DNA of 64,000 nucleotides from Brevibacterium sp. CCUG 69071 (GTDB lineage Bacteria > Actinomycetota > Actinomycetes > Actinomycetales > Brevibacteriaceae). The stretch is from positions 102,100 through 166,099 of the forward strand of contig NZ_PGFV01000007.1 in assembly GCF_021023135.1 (NCBI RefSeq). Direction: 5' to 3'. Every line of letters starts with the position of its first letter. Position 1 is the stretch's first letter. Made by a program: the position numbers and the translations under genes. Below are positions 1 to 8,252 of the stretch, one piece after another. Below the pieces are notes generated by a model. It was not told where the DNA came from. It made no database searches and was given only the letters and a program-made list of their open reading frames with translations.

Positions 1-1
1 G

Positions 2-430
2 CGCCGCAGGTACCGGGCGATGAGCGCCTATGCACAGTCGAAGCTCGCGAATCTGCTCTTCACCACCGAGCTCGAACGCCGGCTGACACTCCAGGATTCC
101 GCAGTGATCGCGACGGCGGCTCACCCTGGTCTCGCGGCGACCAATTTGTTCCGATCCGGTGAGCGGCGACGCGTGCGCGACAGTCTCGGCAAGGCACTCA
201 CCCGCCTGTTCACCCAACCCGAGGCCGCCGGTGCCGCGCCGGCGCTCAACGCCGCGATCGCCGATGTCCCAGGCAATTCCTACCTGGGCCCAGGCAGCTG
301 GCTCGAGACGCGGGGCGCCCCGGCCTTCGCCGGTCGCGGAGCGGCATCCCTCGACGAGGACGTGGCGCGCCGCCTGTGGAAGGTCTCCGAGGAGCTGACG
401 GGAGTGACCTTTCCCGATTCGCTTCGGTGA
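2..430 (+). CDS. Short-chain dehydrogenase/reductase, C-terminal part (5' end outside window)
   Basis: The reading frame is open from the first bases of the window, so the gene is truncated by the window edge rather than starting at the internal ATG at 20. The visible 140 or so residues carry the SDR catalytic YxxxK motif (YAQSK followed by LAN) and then a HPG-x3-T motif (HPGLAATNL), the pattern of the retinol-dehydrogenase/WWOX-like group of SDRs. The Rossmann dinucleotide-binding half lies upstream of the window. It is expected to be a soluble NAD(P)H-dependent oxidoreductase; the substrate cannot be told. It ends 39 bp before the next gene. Confidence 0.85.
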   Translation, partial: RRRYRAMSAYAQSKLANLLFTTELERRLTLQDSAVIATAAHPGLAATNLFRSGERRRVRDSLGKALTRLFTQPEAAGAAPALNAAIADVPGNSYLGPGSWLETRGAPAFAGRGAASLDEDVARRLWKVSEELTGVTFPDSLR

Positions 431-457
431 TTCGACGGGTTTCACAAGCTCGCTGAG

Positions 458-463
458 TATCGT
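458..463 (+). promoter_or_regulatory. -10 element of a leaderless promoter (amidohydrolase)
   Basis: The hexamer TATCGT matches TAnnnT and is followed by exactly 6 nt and then the ATG at 470. No Shine-Dalgarno sequence is present. The predicted transcription start falls on or next to the start codon. Confidence 0.5.
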
Positions 464-469
464 GGCGTC

Positions 470-1540
470 ATGACTGCTCTGCACAATGTTCGTATCTTCG
501 ACGTCGATTCTGCCGTCTCCAGTGAGCCCGTCGACATCGAGTTCTCCGAGACAATCACCGCGATCCACCCGGCCGCGGATCCGGATCCGACGTCGGCGGC
601 CACGCTCTTCTCCGGCCTCATCGACACCCACGTCCATCTGAAGTCCCGGGAGCCTCTCGTCGCCGCCGGGGCCGCGGGGTTGACGACGATCGTCGACTTG
701 GGCACGCACCCGGATTCGCTCGTCGCCGATTTCCGGGCCGACGCTGGGATCCCTGCGATCCTCAGTGCCGGTTCGGCCGCCTCGGCGCCGGGCAGCACAC
801 AGACCACCGCCATGGGCTCCCCCGCGGAATCCGGGGTCTCCGGACCCGAGGATGCGCAGCGGTTCCTCGACTGGCGGACCGAGAACAACGTCGATCTCAT
901 CAGGATCATCATCGAGGATCCCGAGGCCACCGAGGTGCCTGCCCTCGACATTCCGACCCTGCGGGCGCTGGTCGATGGCGCTCACGAGCGCGGACTGCTC
1001 ACCGTTGCCCACGCAGTCACGGCCGCCGCCTTCGACCGCGGCCTCGACGCGGGGGTCGACGTCCTCACCCACATCCCCTTCGACGGCCCGTTGCGGCCGG
1101 AGACGATCGAGCGGATCGTTGAGACGAACACCCTCGTCTCCCCGACCCTGGTGATGATGCGCGCGATCGCCGAGGCCCGCCTCGGCGAGCATGCCGATGC
1201 GGCCTTCGGAATGGCCCTGGCGAATGTCCGTGCCCTCCACGAGGCCGGGGTGAAGATCATCGCGGGCACCGATGCGAATGAGACGCCGTTCGCTCCGGTG
1301 CCGCACGGGCCATCGCTGCACGACGAATTCGACTATCTCATCGAGGCCGGAATGACCGTAGCCGAGGTGGTCCGGTCGGCCACCCCGGGTGCTCCGGATG
1401 CGCTGAGGCTGGGCGATCGCGGACGCATCGTCGAGGGGGCTCGCGCTGATCTGCTGGTCGCAGGCGGAGATCCGCTGGGCGACGTCTCTGCACTGCGCTC
1501 CCCCGCCGAGGTGTGGGTGGCGGGAACTCAGCTCATCTGA
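470..1540 (+). CDS. Amidohydrolase family protein
   Basis: A 356-residue metal-dependent hydrolase of the imidazolonepropionase-like amidohydrolase group. The metal site is visible as HVH at residues 54-56, His181, His201 and Asp268 (AGTDAN), in the usual order around a TIM barrel, and the C-terminus returns to the small beta domain typical of the family (ADLLVAGGDP). There is no signal peptide, so it should be cytoplasmic. It sits downstream of an SDR and converges on the glutaryl-CoA dehydrogenase gene, whose stop overlaps its 3' end by 8 bp. The substrate is unknown; cyclic amides, dipeptides and lactones are all possible for this group. Confidence 0.85.
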   Translation: MTALHNVRIFDVDSAVSSEPVDIEFSETITAIHPAADPDPTSAATLFSGLIDTHVHLKSREPLVAAGAAGLTTIVDLGTHPDSLVADFRADAGIPAILSAGSAASAPGSTQTTAMGSPAESGVSGPEDAQRFLDWRTENNVDLIRIIIEDPEATEVPALDIPTLRALVDGAHERGLLTVAHAVTAAAFDRGLDAGVDVLTHIPFDGPLRPETIERIVETNTLVSPTLVMMRAIAEARLGEHADAAFGMALANVRALHEAGVKIIAGTDANETPFAPVPHGPSLHDEFDYLIEAGMTVAEVVRSATPGAPDALRLGDRGRIVEGARADLLVAGGDPLGDVSALRSPAEVWVAGTQLI

Positions 1541-2729
1541 AGGCCTGCTCCCCGGTGATGTGGCGGCCGAGGATGAGGGTGTGGACTTCGTCGGTGCCCT
1601 CATAGGTGCGCACGGACTCGAGGTTGTTCGCATGCCGCAGCGGTGAGAATTCGAGGGTGATTCCGTTGCCGCCGAGCATCGTGCGAGCTTCCCGGCAGAT
1701 GGCGATCGCCTCACGGCAGTTGTTGAGCTTGCCGACCGAGATCTGGACCGGGTCGAGCGTCCCGGCGTCCTTGAGACGTCCGGTCTGGACGGCGACGAGG
1801 ATCCCCTTCTGAATCTCGAGGACCATGTTCACCAGCTTCTGCTGGGTGATCTGGTAGCCGGCGAGAGGCTTGTCGAACTGGAGACGTTCCTGCGAATACT
1901 TCAGCGCGACCTCGTAGGAGTCACGCGCGGCGCCCATGGCGCCCCACATGATTCCGTAACGAGCCTCGTTGAGGCAGGAGAACGGTCCTCTGAGTCCCGT
2001 CACTTCGGGCAGGACCGCATCGGCGGGCAGCTGCACCTGCTCGAGGGTGATGTCGCATTGGATGGAGGCGCGCATCGACAGCTTCTGCTCGATCGGAGTG
2101 GCGGTGAACCCGGCGGTGTCCGTGGGAACCAGGAAGCCGCGGATGCCCTCATCGGTGGCCGCCCAGATGACGGCGACATCGGCGATCGAGGCCAGACCGA
2201 TCCAACGCTTGGCACCGTTGAGGGTCCAGGATCCGTCGTCACTGCGGATCGCGGTGGTGGCCATGGACCCGGGGTCGGATCCGGCGGTGGGTTCGGTCAG
2301 ACCGAAGCAGCCGATGATCTCGCCCTTGGCCATGCCGGGCAGGTAGCGGTTCTTCTGTTCCTCGGAGCCGAACTTGTGGATCGCCGACATCGCCAGCGAT
2401 CCCTGCACCGAGACGAAGGTGCGCAGACCGGAGTCCCCGGCTTCGAGCTCGAGTGCGGCGAGTCCGTACTCGACGGCCGAGCGGCCGGGGCAGCCGTAGC
2501 CGTGCAAGTGCATACCCAGCAGCCCGAGTTCGCCCATCTCGGCCACGATCTCTCGCGGGAAGACCGCGTTCTCATACCAGTCGGCGATGTTCGGGCGGAA
2601 GCGCTCATCGACGAAGGCTCGGACTGTGTCGCGCAGGGCGATCTCGGACTCGCTGAAGAGTCCCTCGAGGTTGAGCAGGTCGGAGTTCTCGCTGCTGGAG
2701 TTCGCGCGAGTGGAAGCGGTCGTAGTCAT
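1533..2729 (-). CDS. gcdH: Glutaryl-CoA dehydrogenase-like acyl-CoA dehydrogenase
   Basis: The 398-residue flavoprotein follows the GCDH subgroup along its length: MGELGLLG and HGYGC near residues 65-80, SVQGSL at 107-112, CFGLTEPTAGSDP at 141-153 (FAD/substrate loop) and RTYEGTDEVH near 374-383 containing the catalytic base Glu377. Arg103, placed like the substrate-carboxylate-binding arginine of glutaryl-CoA dehydrogenases, is present. Known members oxidise and decarboxylate glutaryl-CoA to crotonyl-CoA and pass electrons to ETF. The gene lies 1 bp after a CaiB-type CoA-transferase gene, the usual partner for activating glutarate. An SD (AGGAG) precedes the ATG. The pathway assignment is inferred from family resemblance and context. 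Confidence 0.85.
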   Translation of the reverse strand: MTTTASTRANSSSENSDLLNLEGLFSESEIALRDTVRAFVDERFRPNIADWYENAVFPREIVAEMGELGLLGMHLHGYGCPGRSAVEYGLAALELEAGDSGLRTFVSVQGSLAMSAIHKFGSEEQKNRYLPGMAKGEIIGCFGLTEPTAGSDPGSMATTAIRSDDGSWTLNGAKRWIGLASIADVAVIWAATDEGIRGFLVPTDTAGFTATPIEQKLSMRASIQCDITLEQVQLPADAVLPEVTGLRGPFSCLNEARYGIMWGAMGAARDSYEVALKYSQERLQFDKPLAGYQITQQKLVNMVLEIQKGILVAVQTGRLKDAGTLDPVQISVGKLNNCREAIAICREARTMLGGNGITLEFSPLRHANNLESVRTYEGTDEVHTLILGRHITGEQAFR

Positions 2730-2730
2730 G

Positions 2731-4014
2731 TCAGGCTCCTGTGGTGGTGGCGATCGTCTGCGGTCCTGCTGCGCCGAGGTGGTCGTCCCTGTCGCGACCG
2801 AGGATCTCGTCCGTATCGGCGCCGAGCTCGGGTGGTGCCGAGCGCACGGGTGGGCGAACTCCGTTGAAATTCACGGGGAAGGCCACCTGGCGCATCGGCC
2901 CGGCAGTGGGGTGGTCGACGGTCTGAACCATGCCCAGAGCCTCGGTCTGCGGATCGGCGTAGACCTCATCGAGGTGCTTGATCGGCGCCGCCGGGACCCC
3001 CGCTGCAGAGAACAGTTCGCACCACTCGTCGACCGACCTCGTCCGCAGCGTCTTCGACAGCTCCTCGTTGACATAGTCGCGGTGGACCAGCCTGCCCGCA
3101 TTGGCGGCGATCCGCTCGTCCTCGCCGAGGTCAGAGCGGTCGATGGCGGTGCAGAGACGCTGCCACAGGGAGTCGTTGCCGATGGCGATGACGAAGTAGT
3201 CATCGGCGGCCGGATACGCCTGATAGGGCACGAGGTTGGGGTGGCCCGAACCGAGAGCATGAGGGCGTCTGCCATCGGCGAAGTAGTTCGTCGCCCAGTT
3301 CACGTGCAGCGCCAGCTGCCCCTCATAGAGAGAGGTCGTCAGGTACTGTCCTCTGCCGGTGCGGCTGCGCTCGAAGAGAGCGGAGACCACACCGATGATC
3401 CCGAACAGACCGGCACCGAGGTCGCCCATCGCGAATCCGGCCTTCATCGGCGGCCCGCCGGGCTCACCGGTCAGAGACATCAGTCCCCCGCGTGCCTGGG
3501 CGACCATGTCATAGCCGGGTTCGTCGCGCATCGGTCCGTGATCCCCATACGCGGAGATGTGGAGGATGACGAGATGCGGGAACTTCGCCGACAGCTCCTG
3601 ATAGTCGAAGATCGTCTGCAGTGAGCTGCCGGGTCGGAAGTTCTCGACGAGCACATCGGCCTCGGCAAGCAGTTCGTGCACCTGTGCCTGTCCCCGTTCG
3701 GATTTGAGGTCGATGGTCACAGACTTCTTGCTGTGGTTGGCCGCATGGAAGTACGTGGCGTCGGCACCGACCATCGGCGGGCCCCAGGCCCGCGTGGGGT
3801 CCCCGCCGTTCGGATGTTCGACCTTGATGACCTCGGCGCCGAGGTCGGCCAGCGACATGGTGGCGTAGGGGCCGGCGAGGATCTTCGAGAGGTCGATGAC
3901 GCGCACTCCGGACAGCGGGCCTTCGAAGGTGGCCGCAGCGGAGTTCGCTGTCTCCCGTGTGGATTCGGATTCTGTGGTTCTCACGATGTGCTCCAGACTT
4001 TCGTGTGGCCTCAT
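2731..4014 (-). CDS. CaiB/BaiF (class III) CoA-transferase, probably glutarate-activating
   Basis: A 427-residue family III CoA-transferase: VIDLSKILAGPYATM near residue 39, EVIKVEHP near 61, and GYDMVAQARGG near 168-177 supplying the nucleophilic Asp169 that forms the aspartyl-CoA thioester. The family moves CoA between carboxylates, often from succinyl-CoA. Next to a GCDH-like gene, the likely role is succinyl-CoA:glutarate CoA-transferase, as for SUGCT and bacterial GcdG. The ATG at 4014 overlaps the upstream stop (ATGA), but a GTG at 3984 has a better SD (GGAG, 7-nt spacing) and would remove a non-conserved 10-residue N-terminus. Confidence 0.85.
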   Translation of the reverse strand: MRPHESLEHIVRTTESESTRETANSAAATFEGPLSGVRVIDLSKILAGPYATMSLADLGAEVIKVEHPNGGDPTRAWGPPMVGADATYFHAANHSKKSVTIDLKSERGQAQVHELLAEADVLVENFRPGSSLQTIFDYQELSAKFPHLVILHISAYGDHGPMRDEPGYDMVAQARGGLMSLTGEPGGPPMKAGFAMGDLGAGLFGIIGVVSALFERSRTGRGQYLTTSLYEGQLALHVNWATNYFADGRRPHALGSGHPNLVPYQAYPAADDYFVIAIGNDSLWQRLCTAIDRSDLGEDERIAANAGRLVHRDYVNEELSKTLRTRSVDEWCELFSAAGVPAAPIKHLDEVYADPQTEALGMVQTVDHPTAGPMRQVAFPVNFNGVRPPVRSAPPELGADTDEILGRDRDDHLGAAGPQTIATTTGA

Positions 4015-5714
4015 GCCTCAGGCGTCAGTGTGGTCGAGGCTGCGACCTCGCGGGACACTGCCACTCCGTCGACGATGTCCTCGAAATGGGACAGGAGACG
4101 CGCCACAGCGGTGTCATCGCGGGCGATGGCGCCCGCGATGAAGGCCTTGGCGACGAGAAGTGTGCGATAGTTCTCCTCGCGAGCGACCTCGGCGCCGGCC
4201 TGTTCGAGCAGCAGCGTCGCCATGATGAGCTGTGCCAGGTCGTCGGCGTAGTTGCCGATGAGTGCCTCGGCCTCAGACTGTGCGGCGGCCAACAGCGCGT
4301 CTCCACGGGAGACGATGGCCTCCCACCGACTCAGCAGCTCACGGATCTCGGAGTCCGCCTCGGCGAGGGTGCTGTCGTTGAGCTTCGCGGTCATCGACTG
4401 CGCCAACAGGCGGTGCGTGTTCTGCTTGCGCAGGCAGCGCAGCACGTCGAGGGCAATGACGTTGCTCGAGCCCTCCCAGATGGAGCCGAGGTGGGAATCG
4501 CGGACGAGGCGGGCGTCGGGCCATTCCTCGATGTAGCCGCGGCCGCCGCGGACTTCCATCGCCTCCCCGGCGACGAAGCGCACGCGTTTGCAGATGTAAT
4601 GCTTGGCCAGCGGAGTGAGCACGCGGATCTGAGCCGCGGCGTCCGCATCTCCGGCATCGCCGCGCTGCAGCATGTCACCGGAGTGGAAGACGAGCCCCAG
4701 GGCGGCCTCGGCCTCGGCCTGCAGCGGCAGCAGGGTCATGCGCATGAGCGGCGCTTTGACGAGCGGCTCGCCGAAGACGACGCGGGTGCGGGCGTGGGCG
4801 AGCGCCTCGTTGATGGACCTGCGCATGAGTGCCGTGGCTCGCATCGCATTGGACAGGCGAGAGGTGTTGACCATCTCCGCCATCTGCCGGAAGCCGCGCT
4901 CGAGCGCCCCGACCTGGACGGCGTAGGCTCCGTTGAGCGTGACCTCTCCGCTGGGCATCGACCGGGTGCCGAGTTTGTCCTTGAGACGGTCGATGACATA
5001 GGAGTTCTTCGTCCCGTCCGGGCGCCGCTTGGGCAGCATGAACAGTCCGACGCCGCGGGTGGAGTCCTCTCCTCCGGGGAAGCGGGCGAGAGTGAGGATG
5101 ATGTCGGCGTCGGGGTTGGAGGCGAACCATTTGCGGCCGGACAGCGTCCAGTTCTCACCGTCGCGTTCGGCGACGGTCGATGTCTGGGCGATGTCGGTGC
5201 CGGCTTGGATCTCGGTCATGAACATGGCCCCGGTGAATCGGTGCTCGGGATCGGTCGAGATCAGACGCTCGACCGCCTCGGCGATCTGCTCGCCTTCGCC
5301 GAACTTCCGCAGGGTCCGTGCGGCGGCGTCGGTCATGGACACCGGGCAGGCGAGACCGAACTCGGCCTGCACGAAGACGTAGGAGAGGATGTACTTGATC
5401 AGATGCGGAGGCGCCTCGTCCCAGCCGTGCAGTCCACGGTGGGACAGCGCGGAGAGCCCGTACTCCTCGTAGGCGGCCTTCTGCAGCTCCTGGTAGCTCG
5501 CGTGGTAGTCGATGGCATCGACCCGGTCGCCCTCCCGATCGAACTGGGCCAGGGTCGGCGGGTTCTTGTCCGCGACATCGGCGAGCGGGGCCAGGCGCTC
5601 GGCCGCGTCGGTGCCAAGCGCGCTGAGCACTGGGGCAAGCAGTGCGCGGTCGGCCGGGTCGAGGTAGGACTCGATAAGCGGTGCGAGGGCGGGGTCGAGA
5701 TCGACGTAGTTCAT
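4011..5714 (-). CDS. Acyl-CoA dehydrogenase, long AidB-like type
   Basis: At 567 residues this is longer than a standard acyl-CoA dehydrogenase (about 380-400). An N-terminal helical extension precedes FAD-binding motifs FMTEIQAGTDIAQT (165-178) and NWTLSGRKWFASN (188-200), MEVRGGRGYIEEWP (386-399), and SIWEGSSNVIALDVLR with a possible catalytic Glu414. A further C-terminal helical region of about 140 residues follows. This architecture is that of the AidB/isovaleryl-CoA-dehydrogenase-like group. It is the middle gene of the CoA-catabolic operon, overlapping the CoA-transferase gene by 4 bp. The substrate is unknown; a branched or longer acyl-CoA is as likely as a role in glutarate use. Confidence 0.8.
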   Translation of the reverse strand: MNYVDLDPALAPLIESYLDPADRALLAPVLSALGTDAAERLAPLADVADKNPPTLAQFDREGDRVDAIDYHASYQELQKAAYEEYGLSALSHRGLHGWDEAPPHLIKYILSYVFVQAEFGLACPVSMTDAAARTLRKFGEGEQIAEAVERLISTDPEHRFTGAMFMTEIQAGTDIAQTSTVAERDGENWTLSGRKWFASNPDADIILTLARFPGGEDSTRGVGLFMLPKRRPDGTKNSYVIDRLKDKLGTRSMPSGEVTLNGAYAVQVGALERGFRQMAEMVNTSRLSNAMRATALMRRSINEALAHARTRVVFGEPLVKAPLMRMTLLPLQAEAEAALGLVFHSGDMLQRGDAGDADAAAQIRVLTPLAKHYICKRVRFVAGEAMEVRGGRGYIEEWPDARLVRDSHLGSIWEGSSNVIALDVLRCLRKQNTHRLLAQSMTAKLNDSTLAEADSEIRELLSRWEAIVSRGDALLAAAQSEAEALIGNYADDLAQLIMATLLLEQAGAEVAREENYRTLLVAKAFIAGAIARDDTAVARLLSHFEDIVDGVAVSREVAASTTLTPEA

Positions 5715-5749
5715 GTGTCCTTCTGTGTTCTTCTCTTCTGCGGTGGTCG

Positions 5750-7120
5750 TCAGCGGCTGACGCGGGGTTTCGGCTCCGCCTCGGCGAGGTGGCCCGGTTC
5801 TCCTTCACGGCCCGTCCACGCCTTTGCCCGCAGGAGCAGAGACATGCACACCGCGGAGATGAGGACGTAGCCGAGGCCGAGGCCGACAACGACCCAGATC
5901 GAACCGGTCGCGCCCAGCAGAGCCTGGCTGAGGAACGGGGCGGTGCCGGCGAACAGTGCCGTCGAGACCTGATAGGCCACGGAGATGCCGGTGTAGCGGA
6001 TGGTCGTCGGGAACAGCTGGGCGAGCACCCCGGCCAGGGCTGCGTAATACATGGCGTGCGGGGCGGTGGCCAGCACCATGCCGAGCATTGCGAGTCCGTA
6101 GCTGCCGGTCTGGATGAGCACGAACATCAGCGGCAGCAGCACGAGCTCGGGCAGAAGCATGATGAGGATCGCCTTGCGGGCGTCGATCTTCGAGGCGAGG
6201 ATTGCGCCGAATGGCTGCACGATCACCTGCGCGATCAGGGCCACGGTGATGACCTGCAGGAACTCTGTGCGCCCGAATCCGAGGTCGGTCGTCGCCCAGG
6301 ACAGGGCGAAGGTGGTCTTGACGTAGGTGATCGCGACTCCCGTCACCACCGCTCCGATGGCCAGAGACACGACCTTCCAATGATCGCGGAGCAGTTCGAC
6401 CAGAGGAGTGCGCTGCTGCGGTTCCTTCTGGGTCGCCGCGATCATCTCCGGCGATTCGGTGATCTTGAGTCGGATGTAGAGACCGACGATGATGAGCACT
6501 GCCGAAGCGAGGAACGGGATCCGCCAGCCCCAGTCGCCGAAGTTCTCCGCACTCATGTAGGTCAGACCGAGGAAGGCGACCGTGGCGAGGAGGTTGCCCA
6601 CCGGTGAGCCCTGCTGGGCGAAGGCACCGTAGAGGATCTTCTTCCCCGGTGGCGCGAATTCGGTGGCGATGAGGACCGCTCCGCCCCATTCGCCGCCCAT
6701 GGCCACGCCCTGGATGATCCGCAGGGCCACGAGGAGGATCGGTGCCATGAAGCCGATCTGCTCATAGGTGGGCAGGAGGCCGACTCCGACTGTGGCCAGC
6801 CCCATGAGCATGAGGGTCGTGATGACGGTGTTCTTGCGACCGAACTTGTCACCGAAGTGGCCGAAGATGACGCCGCCGAGCGGGCGGGCGATGAAGCCGA
6901 CGGCGAAGGTGGCGAAAGCGGCGAGCGTGCCCATTGCGGGGCTGACATCGGGGAAGAATAGGGGCCCGAGGACGAGCGCCGAGGCGGTGCCGTAGATGTA
7001 GAAGTCGAACCATTCGATGGTGGTGCCGACGAAGGCGGCCACGCCTGCGCGACGTCCCTGCTTGGGGTCGATCGCCGCTGGAGTGGGCTCTGGGATCGAC
7101 GCTGATCCGGTGCTGCTCAT
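5750..7120 (-). CDS. MFS transporter, metabolite:H+ symporter (MHS) family
   Basis: A 456-residue membrane protein with about 12 hydrophobic segments. It opens with the MHS signature (GTTIEWFDFYIYG), has the inter-helix motif GHFGDKFGRKNT after TM2 and RIIQGVAMGGEWGGA in the TM4-5 region. Known MHS members import citrate, alpha-ketoglutarate, shikimate or betaine-type solutes with protons. A longer reading frame to 7183 exists, but the ATG at 7120 has a clear SD (GGGAG) and the extra N-terminus is not family-like. It is the first gene of the minus operon, so it probably imports the acid that the CoA-transferase and dehydrogenases use. Confidence 0.88.
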   Translation of the reverse strand: MSSTGSASIPEPTPAAIDPKQGRRAGVAAFVGTTIEWFDFYIYGTASALVLGPLFFPDVSPAMGTLAAFATFAVGFIARPLGGVIFGHFGDKFGRKNTVITTLMLMGLATVGVGLLPTYEQIGFMAPILLVALRIIQGVAMGGEWGGAVLIATEFAPPGKKILYGAFAQQGSPVGNLLATVAFLGLTYMSAENFGDWGWRIPFLASAVLIIVGLYIRLKITESPEMIAATQKEPQQRTPLVELLRDHWKVVSLAIGAVVTGVAITYVKTTFALSWATTDLGFGRTEFLQVITVALIAQVIVQPFGAILASKIDARKAILIMLLPELVLLPLMFVLIQTGSYGLAMLGMVLATAPHAMYYAALAGVLAQLFPTTIRYTGISVAYQVSTALFAGTAPFLSQALLGATGSIWVVVGLGLGYVLISAVCMSLLLRAKAWTGREGEPGHLAEAEPKPRVSR

Positions 7121-7220
7121 GTGTGGTCTCCCGAGGTGGAGGTGGGTGTGCTTCATTGCCGGAAGCCACTCTTCCACTTCCATTACCGGGTGTCCAAGAC
7201 TTAATATCTAGGTGATCATT

Positions 7221-7237
7221 ATTGATTCTTTATCAAT
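7221..7237. promoter_or_regulatory. Candidate LysR-type operator between permease operon and LysR gene
   Basis: ATTGAT-n5-ATCAAT is a perfect 6-5-6 inverted repeat and has the T-n11-A form of a LysR box. It lies in an unusually AT-rich stretch (about 7195-7240) in the 168-bp divergent gap, 51 bp upstream of the LysR start and 100 bp upstream of the permease start. Confidence 0.5.
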
Positions 7238-7288
7238 TGGTCGACCCGTGCAATCGGTGCGGCCGGGCCGGCCACAGGAGGCGATCCG

Positions 7289-8191
7289 ATGGAACTGCGA
7301 CACCTCTCGGCATTCGTCGCTGTCGCCGAGGAACTCCACTTCGGACGCGCCGCCGAGAAGCTCCACATCGCCCAGCCGGCCCTGAGCCAGATGATCCGGG
7401 CCCTGGAGAAGGACCTCGGGGTGCCGCTGTTCGAACGCACCACTCGACGGGTCAGGCTGACCCCCTCGGGAGAGGCCCTGCTCGACCCTGCCCGCACCAT
7501 CGGCGACCAGGTCGCAGGTGCCAGGCGCATCGCCCGAGCGGCCCAGGAGGGGACGGTGGGCCGGGTCAGGGTCGGCTTCGGCGGCACGAGCGGCTATTCG
7601 ATCCTCTCGCTGCTCTCAAGAGAAGTCGCGGACCGCCATCCGGGCATCGGCCTCGAGCTCCACCCGCAGACCTACTCGGGCGAAGCCGCCCTGGCCGTTC
7701 GCGACGGAGAGATGGATCTCGCCGTGATCAGCCCTCCGGCTCCGGCCGGCGTGAATGTCCATGTCATCAGGCAGGAGACCGTCATGGCCGCGGTCCCGAG
7801 CACTCATCGGCTCGCCGAACGGGAACGCGTGTCGATGACCGAGCTCGCCGACGAACCTTTCATCTCCTACGCACCCTCCCATGGTTCTCAGGTGCGCGAA
7901 GTGATGATGCGCCTGGCCGACGAGGCCGGGTTCCTGCCCCGCATCGCCCAGGAAGCACCGGATCCCTACAGCCTGCTCGCGCTCGTCGGGGCGCAGGTCG
8001 GCATCGCGCTCGTCGTCGAATCCTCCGACCACATTCGCATCGACGGGGTCAGCTACGTTCCGCTCGCCGAGGGCACCGAGGCCTTCACCCTGGCCTTGGG
8101 CTGGCGGCACAACAACCCCTCCGAGGCACTGGCCCGAGTCCTCGACATCATCCGCGAGATCCTCCCCGAAGCCCCCCTGACTGCTGCCTGA
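7289..8191 (+). CDS. LysR-family transcriptional regulator
   Basis: A 300-residue LTTR. The N-terminal winged helix-turn-helix spans about residues 1-60 (LRHLSAFVAVAEELHFGRAA then LHIAQPALSQMIRALEKDLG), followed by a LysR substrate-binding domain from about 90. The SD (AGGAGG) is 7 nt upstream of the ATG. It is divergent from the MHS-permease/CoA-catabolism operon and probably controls it, as GcdR-type LysR proteins control gcdHG in pseudomonads; the effector would be an acid of the pathway. The last codons and the stop (TGA at 8189-8191) lie inside a copy of the palindromic repeat. Confidence 0.9.
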   Translation: MELRHLSAFVAVAEELHFGRAAEKLHIAQPALSQMIRALEKDLGVPLFERTTRRVRLTPSGEALLDPARTIGDQVAGARRIARAAQEGTVGRVRVGFGGTSGYSILSLLSREVADRHPGIGLELHPQTYSGEAALAVRDGEMDLAVISPPAPAGVNVHVIRQETVMAAVPSTHRLAERERVSMTELADEPFISYAPSHGSQVREVMMRLADEAGFLPRIAQEAPDPYSLLALVGAQVGIALVVESSDHIRIDGVSYVPLAEGTEAFTLALGWRHNNPSEALARVLDIIREILPEAPLTAA

Positions 8192-8242
8192 CGGCGGCCC
8201 AGATACCTGGCGCGAGGTGGCTGGGCCGCCGTCAGGTAGCAG
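8181..8242. repeat. Intergenic palindromic repeat, copy A
   Basis: About 62 bp forming a long hairpin: left arm begins CTGCTGCCTGACGGCGGCCC, right arm ends GGGCCGCCGTCAGGTAGCAG, centre ACCTGGCGCGAGGT. It is related to copies at 15122, 16944 and 24272. It starts inside the LysR gene and supplies its stop codon, then fills the gap to the convergent aldehyde dehydrogenase gene, so it may act as a bidirectional terminator. Confidence 0.85.
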
Positions 8243-8252
8243 TTGGGGAGGG

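Noticed and set aside
3957..5870. 637-codon plus-strand open frame
   Set aside because: It is antisense to the AidB-like acyl-CoA dehydrogenase gene and runs into the permease gene. Composition (Gly/Arg/Val/Asp-rich, no motif) is typical of a high-GC antisense shadow.
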